A DNA stretch of 39,411 nt, taken from NCBI GenBank assembly GCA_019240125.1, contig JAFAYW010000172.1, positions 1 through 39,411 on the forward strand. Direction: 5' to 3'. Source of the DNA: Alphaproteobacteria bacterium (GTDB lineage: Bacteria > Pseudomonadota > Alphaproteobacteria > ATCC43930 > CGMCC-115725). The translations under genes were made by a program, and so were the position numbers. Shown here in pieces: positions 1-7,050 of this stretch. The notes beneath the pieces are model-generated. The model was not told the origin of the DNA, made no database searches, and worked only from the letters and a program-made list of their open reading frames with translations. Position 1 is the first letter of the stretch; every line of letters starts with the position of its first letter.

Positions 1-516
1 GGCCCGCAGCAGGATCGCGCTCTCCAGGCCGGTTTGGACATCAAGTGCAACCGGGGTATCGTGCCACGGACTGGTGGGCGAGCGTTCCTGCCGTTCTACC
101 GTGACCGATAGCGAGTCCGAGCGCAACGCCCGCGACAGGATAAAAACGCTGACTCGCAGCCGCTCGTTCGGCTTGCCGGGCGGGTAGTACCAATCGGTCA
201 CGATCAACCCGGTGAGCAGGTCTTCCGAGGTGATCTTGGTGAAGTTCAGCGAGTCGTGCGCCGCTTCCCACAATTCCTGGCTCACCGTCGCGCCGGTCTG
301 CGGCCCGACATTGCGCTGCGAATCGGTTTTGCCGAGGCCGAGCACGGTGAAAATCGTTTGCTCGGTCGGGTCCTTTGGGGCATCCGCCGCGGGATCCTTG
401 GTGACAATGCCGGTGACCGGGTCAGTATGAACCGTCTCGTCCGAGCCGCAGGCCGCGAGCGCGAAGGAAATGCTTGCGGCGAAAGCCAGCCGCAGGCCGT
501 AATAGCGAACCACCAT
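1..516 (-). CDS. DUF3576 domain lipoprotein, partial (C-terminus beyond left edge)
   Basis: An open frame starts with ATG at 516 and runs off the left edge after 172 codons without a stop. The N-terminus is a lipoprotein signal: a short basic stretch, a hydrophobic segment, then a lipobox L20-A-A-C23, so the mature protein should be lipid-anchored, probably facing the periplasm. The body contains the pieces FTVLGLGKT and LITGL-like segments followed by TDWYYPPGKPNERLR, which I recognise as the DUF3576 family of alphaproteobacteria. The molecular function of this family is not known to me. In related genomes it often precedes leuS and the outer-membrane LPS assembly gene lptE, so an envelope role is plausible but is inference. 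It is divergent from the YggS gene, with 87 bases between the two starts. Confidence 0.85.
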   Translation of the reverse strand, partial: MVVRYYGLRLAFAASISFALAACGSDETVHTDPVTGIVTKDPAADAPKDPTEQTIFTVLGLGKTDSQRNVGPQTGATVSQELWEAAHDSLNFTKITSEDLLTGLIVTDWYYPPGKPNERLRVSVFILSRALRSDSLSVTVERQERSPTSPWHDTPVALDVQTGLESAILLRA

Positions 517-603
517 ATAAACGTCCTTGGCGCCGTCCTGGGCGCCACCCCCCGCACCGGCGCAGCGTCTGCGGGGCAGCCTTGTGCCAGGAAAGGAGGC
601 AAC

Positions 604-1299
604 ATGGAAGAGGCCATAGCCGCCAATCTGGCCGCCGTGCATAGCCGTATCGAGGCTGCCGCGCGCACCGCCGGCCGCGACAGCGCCGATGTGTCGCTGA
701 TCGCGGTCAGCAAGACGCAGCCGGCCGATGCGGTGCGCGCCGCGCTCGCCGCCGGGCAGCGCGTGTTTGGCGAGAACCGGGTGCAGGAAGCGCTCGCGAA
801 GTTTCCGGAACTCCGGGAGGCCTATCCCGACCTCGTATTACACCTGATCGGCCCCTTGCAGACCAATAAGGTCAAGGAGGCGGTAGCCCTGTTCGATGTG
901 ATTGAGACGCTGGACCGCCCACGCCTTGCGGAGGCATTGGCGCGCGAGATGCAGCGCAGCGGGCGCCGTCCCGAATGCCTCATCGAGATCAATACCGGTG
1001 AGGAGCCGCAGAAGGCCGGTATCGCCCCGACCGAGGCCGACGCCTTTATCGCCGATTGCCGTGACCGTCTCGGCCTGCCGGTTACCGGGCTGATGTGCAT
1101 TCCGCCCGCCGATGAAGAACCCGCGCTGCATTTCGCGCTATTGCGCGAGATCGCCAAGCGCAATGCGCTTGGCGTGCTCAGTATGGGCATGAGCGCCGAT
1201 TACGAGACGGCGGTGCGCTTTGGCGCGACGCATGTGCGTGTCGGGACCGCCGTGTTCGGCGCGCGCCGGCCCCTGCCAGCCGCCTTGGCCGCGAAGTAG
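604..1299 (+). CDS. yggS: YggS/PROSC family pyridoxal-phosphate-binding protein
   Basis: 231 residues, the usual length of the YggS (PLPBP) family, a single-domain alanine-racemase-type TIM barrel that binds pyridoxal phosphate and helps vitamin B6 and amino-acid homeostasis without a known catalytic reaction. The PLP lysine is K37 in AVSKTQP; further family motifs are FGENRVQEA, HLIGPLQTNKVK and the C-terminal LSMGMSADYETAV followed by VRVGTAVFG, which bind the cofactor phosphate. The frame is open further upstream to 256, but the start at 604 is chosen because AAAGGAGG precedes it at good spacing and the protein aligns with the family from there. It is divergent from the DUF3576 lipoprotein gene, an arrangement I know from other alphaproteobacteria. 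Confidence 0.95.
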   Translation: MEEAIAANLAAVHSRIEAAARTAGRDSADVSLIAVSKTQPADAVRAALAAGQRVFGENRVQEALAKFPELREAYPDLVLHLIGPLQTNKVKEAVALFDVIETLDRPRLAEALAREMQRSGRRPECLIEINTGEEPQKAGIAPTEADAFIADCRDRLGLPVTGLMCIPPADEEPALHFALLREIAKRNALGVLSMGMSADYETAVRFGATHVRVGTAVFGARRPLPAALAAK

Positions 1300-1351
1300 G
1301 CCGCGCCTCGCGGCAGCAGTTCGCTGCAGGTCTCCCGCGCCCCGCGCGCGG

Positions 1352-1948
1352 TCAGATCGGTGCGCGTTCGGATGGGGTTATGGCGGCTCCGCCGCCGCCG
1401 GTGGTCAGGTCGATGTTGAAGACCAGTTTCGGCCGCTCACCCTCGTGGAGACGCGTGCCCGTCAGGATGCCGCGATTCTTGAGGATGACGCTGCGCGAGG
1501 CAGTGTTGTCTTCGTCGCAGGTGATCTGGACCCGCCGCAACCCTCTTCCGCGCGCCACGTTCAGCACGAGGCCAAGGGCCCGGGTGGCGTAGCCGCGGCG
1601 GCGTTTCCACGGCACCACAGAGTAGCCGATATGGCCCGGCACATAATCCGGCAGCAGGTCGCTTCCCGGAACGAAGCGGAAATCGGCGACGCCGCAGAAC
1701 TCGCCATCATCGAGCCAGAACACCTGCGAGGGCAGCCGCGGCACCTCGCGGCCCGATGCCGTCAGGATCGTACCGTCCTGCCGGGTAAGGCTGGCAAGGA
1801 ACGCACGGCGATTGCGTCGCAGCCGGGTCAGTTGCTCGCGGCTGATGTCGCGTTCAGTGTCTGGCGACCAGCCCGCTTCCAGCGCCTCTTCGTATTGCGG
1901 CAGGAGCCGCGCCCCGGGCACAACGAGGTGCAGCCCGCCCGGGCTCAC
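1352..1948 (-). CDS. GNAT family N-acetyltransferase
   Basis: 198 residues from a GTG start at 1948. The second half is a clear GNAT fold: HIGYSVVPWKRRRGYAT (about residues 106-122) holds the R-x-x-G-x-A type acetyl-CoA pyrophosphate loop, and CDEDNTASRSVILKNRG (144-160) is the usual last conserved block. It resembles the RimJ/RimL-like or YjcK-type acetyltransferases whose substrate cannot be read from sequence. The frame is open upstream to 2215, but that part is compositionally odd and overlaps the preceding lipoprotein gene. The GTG start overlaps that gene's TGA in a GTGA junction, which implies translational coupling and is the main reason for this start. Confidence 0.85.
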   Translation of the reverse strand: MSPGGLHLVVPGARLLPQYEEALEAGWSPDTERDISREQLTRLRRNRRAFLASLTRQDGTILTASGREVPRLPSQVFWLDDGEFCGVADFRFVPGSDLLPDYVPGHIGYSVVPWKRRRGYATRALGLVLNVARGRGLRRVQITCDEDNTASRSVILKNRGILTGTRLHEGERPKLVFNIDLTTGGGGAAITPSERAPI

Positions 1949-2208
1949 CGTATCGGCTGGGTCGGCAGGCAGGGGCAGCGAACCTGGCGGTGATAATAGT
2001 GCCGATGCCGGACATAGCGCCGCCGGTAGGTGTGCCGCACAACGGCGGCCGGCGGCGGCGCCACGGGCTCGACATAGGGCTGCAAGGGCGGCGGCGCCGG
2101 CTGCGCCGCGTAGTAGTAGGACGGGTACGGCCCGATATCCCGATTGCAGGCGGCCAATGTGAGCAGCGCCGTGGCCCCGAGACACACTCTTATCGTCGTT
2201 CTTGCCAT
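1945..2208 (-). CDS. small Tyr/Pro/Arg/His-rich lipoprotein
   Basis: 87 residues, ATG at 2208. The first 20 residues form a lipoprotein signal peptide ending in the lipobox L18-A-A-C21. The mature part begins NRDIGPYPS, then has a YYY run, a Pro/Ala-rich linker (about 36-56) and a strongly basic aromatic tail (59-75, alternating Arg, Tyr and His) ending with C78 and C80. No enzyme motif is visible. Such low-complexity lipoproteins are common and unnamed in alphaproteobacteria; a cell-envelope role is only inference. It lies 49 bases after the acyl-CoA dehydrogenase stop and its own stop overlaps the GTG of the GNAT gene, so the three may be co-transcribed. Confidence 0.7.
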   Translation of the reverse strand: MARTTIRVCLGATALLTLAACNRDIGPYPSYYYAAQPAPPPLQPYVEPVAPPPAAVVRHTYRRRYVRHRHYYHRQVRCPCLPTQPIR

Positions 2209-2257
2209 CACCCAATCCACGACATCAGCGTTACCCGCCAGTTTAGCACCGTCCGCC

Positions 2258-3397
2258 TCACGCGCCCATAAGGCGAGCCACGCGCTCGCGATGCCAGGAC
2301 GCATCGCCGAGCGCCACCTCCGATGCCTTGGCGCGCTTGAGGTAAAGATGCAGATCGTGTTCCCAGGTCATGCCGATGCCGCCATGCAGTTGGATGCCGG
2401 CGGCGCAGGCCTTGCGGCCGGCATCGGAGGCGGCGGCCTTGGCCATCGACACCGCCATCTCGACCTCGGGGTCGGCCTGATCGACGGCCCAGGCCGCGTA
2501 GTAGGTCAGCGACTTGGCGTTCTCGATATCAACCAGCATGTCGGCGCATTTGTGTTTGACGCCCTGATAGCTGCCGATCGGCTTGCCGAATGTTTCACGC
2601 ATCTTGGCGTATTCGACGGTCATTTCGAGCACACGCTGCGCCGCGCCGCACATCTCGGCGGCCAGCGCCACCGCGGCGCGGTCGAGCACTCGCGACAGCG
2701 GCGCCCAGCCCTCGTGCAATTGGCCGAGGATCGCGGCGGCCTGCACCGTGACGCTGGTGAATTGGACCTCGCAGAGTTTGCGCGTCTCGTCGACCGAGGG
2801 CATGACGCGCACCTCGACCCCGGCCGCGACGCGCGGCACCAGGAACAGCGTGACACCGTCTTCCATCGAGCTGCCGTCGCGGGTGCGCACCGCGACCACC
2901 AGAATGTCGGCGATATGCGCGTCCGGCACGAATAGTTTGGTGCCGCTCAGCACCAGGCCGTTGCCCGCCTCGCGTGCCCGCATGGTAATGCCGCTGGCGT
3001 CCCAGCGCGCGTTGGGCTCGGTGGCGGCAAGACTCGCCTTGGCCTCGCCGGCGATCAGGCGCGGCAGCCATTCGGCGCGCTGCACCGGCGATCCTGCCTC
3101 GGCGATCGCCGCGCCGCCGAGCAATACGCTTGCCGGAAACGGGCCCGGCATCACGGCGCGACCGGCCTCCTCCATCAGCACGACCTGTTCCAGCAGGCCG
3201 AGGCCCAGCCCGCCATTTTCCTCGGGATAGGTGATGCCGAGCCAGCCGTTCTCCGCCAGGCTGTTCCAGAATTCGGGTGTGACCGGCACCTCTTCGGTCA
3301 TCATCCGGCGCACAAAGCGTGTGTCGCAGCGTGCGTCGAAGAATTTGCGCGCGGTGTCGCGCAATAGGTCCTGCTCTTCGCTAAACCCGATATCCAT
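2258..3397 (-). CDS. acyl-CoA dehydrogenase family protein
   Basis: 379 residues, a normal length for the family of FAD enzymes that oxidise acyl-CoA thioesters to 2-enoyl-CoA and pass electrons to ETF. The order is N-terminal helical domain (FSEEQDLLRDTARKF), middle beta domain with LAATEPNARWD, and C-terminal helical domain with RETFGKPIGSYQGVKHK and QLHGGIGMTWEHDLHLY. E346 in the last motif sits where short-chain acyl-CoA dehydrogenases carry the catalytic base; this is by motif only. The ATG at 3397 is preceded by AGGGAGGAG; the frame is open upstream to 3712, but that part overlaps the divergent methyltransferase gene and is not acyl-CoA dehydrogenase-like. Acyl substrate is not predictable. 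Confidence 0.93.
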   Translation of the reverse strand: MDIGFSEEQDLLRDTARKFFDARCDTRFVRRMMTEEVPVTPEFWNSLAENGWLGITYPEENGGLGLGLLEQVVLMEEAGRAVMPGPFPASVLLGGAAIAEAGSPVQRAEWLPRLIAGEAKASLAATEPNARWDASGITMRAREAGNGLVLSGTKLFVPDAHIADILVVAVRTRDGSSMEDGVTLFLVPRVAAGVEVRVMPSVDETRKLCEVQFTSVTVQAAAILGQLHEGWAPLSRVLDRAAVALAAEMCGAAQRVLEMTVEYAKMRETFGKPIGSYQGVKHKCADMLVDIENAKSLTYYAAWAVDQADPEVEMAVSMAKAAASDAGRKACAAGIQLHGGIGMTWEHDLHLYLKRAKASEVALGDASWHRERVARLMGA

Positions 3398-3504
3398 GCC
3401 GCTCCTCCCTGTCCCAAAACCTATGCGCAAGCGCGGGGCAGGGACAAGCGTCGCGCATGTCTGACGCCATACTCGCCTGCTAAGCTGGCAGCGGAAGGAG
3501 CGGC

Positions 3505-4377
3505 ATGTCCAGGTCGGCAGTGAATACGCCCGACGCGGCGCCCGATACCACGGCGGTGCGGGTCGCGCTCTGGCGGGCCTTGCACGTCGATGTCGATGCG
3601 CCGCCGCACGTGCTCGACGATACGATCGGGCTCCGACTCGTGGCGCCGCAGGAAGGCTGGCGCGATCGACCAGACATGCATCCGCAATGGACCAGCCCTT
3701 TCCGCGCGTCAATCGTCGCGCGGGCGCGCTTTATCGAGGATCTGATGACCGAGCGGACCGCCGCTGGCGTCACCCAATATGTGATCCTCGGCGCCGGGCT
3801 CGACACCTTCACTCAGCGCCGGCCGGAGATCGCTTCGCGCCTGACAGTCTTCGAGCTCGACCGGCCGGAGCCGCAAGCCTGGAAGCGCCAGCGCCTCGAG
3901 GCACTCGGGTTTGGCGTGCCGTCCCGGCTGCGGCTGGTCCCGGTTGATTTCGAGACAGAGGGTGCGTGGTGGGATGGGCTGTTGGCGGCGGGCTTTCGGG
4001 CGGATGCGCCGGCTGTCGTCGCTTCGAGCGGGGTCAGTATGTATCTCACGCGCGATGCCGTGGCCGCGACCTTCCGCCAGGTGGCATCGCTGGCGCCGGG
4101 TTCGGCCTTCGCGATGAGCTTCCTGCTGCCATTGGAACATGCCAAGCCCGAGCTGCGGCCCGTCCTGCAACGCGCGGTCGATGGTGCCCGGGCCAGTGGC
4201 ACGCCCTTCCTCAGCTTCTTCACCCCCGCAGCGATCGTGGCGTTGGCGCGCGATGCCGGGTTCCGAGACGCCCGCCATGTCACTGCCGCCACCCTCGCCG
4301 AGCGCTACTTCGCCGGACGTAGCGATGGCTTGCGGCCACCCGACAAGGCCGAGGAATTGCTCGTGGCGACGACCTGA
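3505..4377 (+). CDS. class I SAM-dependent methyltransferase (LCM/TIGR00027 type)
   Basis: 290 residues with GGAAGGAG before the ATG. The SAM-binding loop is YVILGAGLDTF at residues 92-102, followed by VFELDRPEPQAWK (about 115-127), whose acidic residue E117 would bind the SAM ribose; both are hallmarks of the leucine carboxyl methyltransferase-related family often labelled TIGR00027 in actinobacteria and proteobacteria. Also visible are VVASSGVSMYLT (about 172-183) and a C-terminal region with FFTPAAIVALARDAGF. Substrates of this family are mostly unknown (polyketide or small-molecule O-methylation in some members). It starts 107 bases from the divergent acyl-CoA dehydrogenase, so a shared control region is possible. 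Confidence 0.88.
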   Translation: MSRSAVNTPDAAPDTTAVRVALWRALHVDVDAPPHVLDDTIGLRLVAPQEGWRDRPDMHPQWTSPFRASIVARARFIEDLMTERTAAGVTQYVILGAGLDTFTQRRPEIASRLTVFELDRPEPQAWKRQRLEALGFGVPSRLRLVPVDFETEGAWWDGLLAAGFRADAPAVVASSGVSMYLTRDAVAATFRQVASLAPGSAFAMSFLLPLEHAKPELRPVLQRAVDGARASGTPFLSFFTPAAIVALARDAGFRDARHVTAATLAERYFAGRSDGLRPPDKAEELLVATT

Positions 4378-4452
4378 GCCGCGTCGGCTGGGCGCTGACA
4401 GACCGCTCCTCTACCCGTAAGATCACCGCAACAACATTGGAGGACGCCCGGA

Positions 4453-5337
4453 ATGCCCGTCTCAATCCGCCAGATAGGCCCGTGCCTCGCCGGCGAAGTC
4501 GCTGGTATCGACATGCGCCGTGTGCTGACCGCGAGCGAGATCGCCGACATTCATGCCGGCATGGACAAATACGCCGTCCTTGTCTTCCACAATCAGGACA
4601 TCGATGACGAGCAGCAGCTCGCCTTTACCCGCAGCCTCGGCGAGATCGAGCTGACGCTGAACACCGGATTGCGCGCCGAGAGCGAATACCGCCTGCCGCC
4701 GACCTTTGCCGATGTCTCCAACCTCGACAAGGAGAACCGCCCCTTTGCCCGCGACGACCGGCGCCGGCTGTTCGCGCTCGGCAACCGGCTGTGGCACTCC
4801 GACAGCTCGTTCAAGACGACGCCTGCGAAATACTCTCTGCTGCACGCGCGCAAAATCCCCTCGACCGGCGGCAACACCGAGTTCGCCGATATGCGCGCCG
4901 CCTATGACGCGCTCGACGACCAGACCAAGGCGGCCTGCGAAGGGCTGGTGTGCGAGCACAGCCAGATCTATTCGCGCCAGCAGATCGGGTTTTTCGACCT
5001 GACCGACGAGGAACGCGAGCGCTTCCGCCCGGTGCGCCAGACCCTGGTTCGCACCCACCCGGTCACCGGCCGCAAATCGCTGTACCTGTCCTCGCATGCC
5101 GGCGCGATTGTCGACTGGCCGATCCCGGAGGCACGGGCCTTCCTGCGCGACCTGATCGAGCACGCGACGCAGCGCGAGTTCGTCTACTCGCACAAATGGG
5201 CGGTCGGCGATCTGGTCATCTGGGACAACCGCCAGACGATGCATCGCGGTCGCCCGTTCCCGGCCGAGGAAGCGCGCGACGTGCGCCGCACCACGATCGC
5301 CGGTGATGGCCCGACGGCCCTGCAAGAAGCGGCCTGA
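4453..5337 (+). CDS. TauD/TfdA family Fe(II)/2-oxoglutarate dioxygenase
   Basis: 294 residues, cytosolic. Enzymes of this family use Fe(II), O2 and 2-oxoglutarate to hydroxylate a substrate next to a heteroatom, releasing succinate and CO2. The iron facial triad is visible: H115-S-D117 in LWHSDSSF and H264 in DNRQTMHRG; R278/R279 in RRTTI would hold the 2-oxoglutarate carboxylate. The overall look (LTLNTGL, TGGNTEFADMRAAYDAL, THPVTGRKSLY) is nearer to TfdA-type 2,4-D dioxygenases than to TauD itself, but the substrate cannot be fixed. GGAGGAC precedes the ATG. It lies 75 bases after the methyltransferase and upstream of the broken binding-protein gene. Confidence 0.92.
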   Translation: MPVSIRQIGPCLAGEVAGIDMRRVLTASEIADIHAGMDKYAVLVFHNQDIDDEQQLAFTRSLGEIELTLNTGLRAESEYRLPPTFADVSNLDKENRPFARDDRRRLFALGNRLWHSDSSFKTTPAKYSLLHARKIPSTGGNTEFADMRAAYDALDDQTKAACEGLVCEHSQIYSRQQIGFFDLTDEERERFRPVRQTLVRTHPVTGRKSLYLSSHAGAIVDWPIPEARAFLRDLIEHATQREFVYSHKWAVGDLVIWDNRQTMHRGRPFPAEEARDVRRTTIAGDGPTALQEAA

Positions 5338-5347
5338 TGCCGGCGTA

Positions 5348-5370
5348 GCGCGGCGGGATATCCGCCGCGC
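5348..5370 (+). terminator. hairpin after the first dioxygenase
   Basis: A perfect 9-bp stem (GCGCGGCGG / CCGCCGCGC) with a 5-base loop starts 11 bases after the dioxygenase stop. There is no U-tract, so it is either a weak or Rho-assisted terminator or an mRNA 3'-end stabiliser. Confidence 0.4.
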
Positions 5371-5460
5371 CGGGCTGCGCACATGTCTTGGAACGATGAG
5401 GTCTGGGGTCGGTGTGGCTCGGCGAGCCGCCGTGAACAGAACCAGCTGGGGGAGCGCGTG

Positions 5461-7047
5461 GTGCGTGCAGGTTCTTGGGTGCTTGCGATAGTCGTTGCGG
5501 CGGTATTATGCGGCGGGCCGGCGGCGGCGCAGAAATCGGGTGGCATCCTGCGCCTGTATCATCGGGACAGCCCGGCCAGCCTGTCGGTGCTGGAGGAGGG
5601 ATCGATCTCGGTAGCGGTGCCGTCAATGGGCATCTTCAACAGCCTCGTCGCATTCGATCAGCACGTGAAGCAGAACAGCCTGAAGTCGATTGTCCCCGAT
5701 CTGGCGGAAAGCTGGAGTTAGGATGAAGAGGGCACCAACCTCACCTTCAAACTGCGCGACGGCGTCAGATGGCATGACGGCAAGCCGTTCACATCAGCCG
5801 ACGTCAAGTGTACCTGGGATCTGCTGCTCGGCAAGAGCAAGGACAAGTTGCGGGTAAATCCGCGTGCCTCGTGGTGGCGCAACGTCAACGACGTGACGGC
5901 CGATAACGATCATCAGGCGACGTTTCACCTGAAGCAGCCGCAACCCTCGATCCTCGAGATGATTGCGTCCGGCTTGACCGCGGTCTATCCCTGCCATGTG
6001 ACGCCGCAGCAGATGCGACAGCACCCGATCGGCACTGGGCCTTTCAAGTTCGTTGAGTACAAGCCGAACCAGGCTATAAAGCTGGTGAAGAACCCGGATT
6101 ACTGGAAGCCGGGTCGGCCCTATCTCGACGGCGTCGAGTACACGATCATTCCGAACCGGGCGACGGCGATGCTCGCCTTCACCGCCGGCCAGATCGACAT
6201 GACCTTCCCCAACGAGGTCTCGGTGCCGGTGATGCGTGACCTGAAAAATCAGATGCCCCAGGCGATGTGCGAGGTCGATCCGACGCACGACGCGCCAAGC
6301 GTGCAGGTCAGCTACAAGCCGCCGTTCGACAATCCGGACCTGCGACGCGCGATCATGCTGACGATCGACCGCAAATCCTTTGTCGATATCCTGGGTGAGG
6401 GCCAGGGCGATCCCGGCACGGCGATGCTGCCCGGCCCCGAGGGCCTGTGGTCGATGCCGAAGGAGATGATGGAGAAACTTCCCGGCTACGGCCCCGACAT
6501 CGCGAAAAACCGCGACGACGCAAGGGCCTTGATGAAAAAGCTGGGCTACGGCCCCGATAAGCACCTGACGGTAACGATCCAGGTCAAGAACGTCCCGAGC
6601 AATCGCGACCCTGCCGCCATCTTTGTCGATCAGCTCAAGCAGATCTGGATCGATGGTGAAATCGAGCTGATGGAAACCGCCAACCAGATGCCGCGCATGA
6701 TGCGCGGAGACTTTCTGATGGCGATCCAGCTGATGGGCGGCGGGATCGATGATCCGGACCAGACCTTTTATGAAGACTATGTCTGCGGCTCACCGCGCAA
6801 CTACACGCGGTACTGCAACAAGGAGCTCGACGCCAAGATCGAGGAGCAATCGAAGGAGACCGACCCCGACAAACGCCGCAAGCTGGTGTGGGACATCGAC
6901 CGGCAGCTGCAGGAAGACGCGGTGCACCCGATCTTCTACCACATGCGATCCGGCACCTGCTGGCGCCCCGAGGTCAAGGGCCTGACGCTGATGGTCAACA
7001 GCCAGTACAACGGCTGGCGCTTTGAAGATGTGTGGATCGATCGCTGA
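5461..7047 (+). pseudogene. peptide-type ABC transporter solute-binding protein, interrupted by one amber codon
   Basis: A continuous reading frame of 529 codons encodes a DppA/OppA-type (SBP_bac_5) periplasmic binding protein, but codon 87 (5719-5721) is TAG. Upstream are a signal peptide (hydrophobic core, cleavage near AAA-Q24) and GILRLYHRDSPASLS; directly after the stop the frame continues with DEEGTNLTFKLRDGV and WHDGKPFTSADV, core motifs of the family, then GTGPFKFVEYKP and NPDYWKPGRPYLDG up to a normal C-terminus. Relatives carry an ordinary residue at the stop position. The GTG at 5461 was chosen from the GGGGGAG six bases upstream; ATG 5383 and GTG 5458 are alternatives. No permease or ATPase gene is adjacent. 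Either a recent nonsense mutation or a sequencing error; as written the gene should be non-functional. Confidence 0.85.
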
Positions 7048-7050
7048 ACC

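Noticed and set aside
5719..5721. Amber codon as a pyrrolysine or other recoding site
   Set aside because: No pyl genes or recoding element are seen, and the family has no special residue here; mutation or read error is simpler.
4453..7047. Dioxygenase plus binding protein as a new uptake-and-oxidation system
   Set aside because: The binding protein gene is broken, has no permease or ATPase, and a hairpin separates the two; adjacency alone does not support a joint system.
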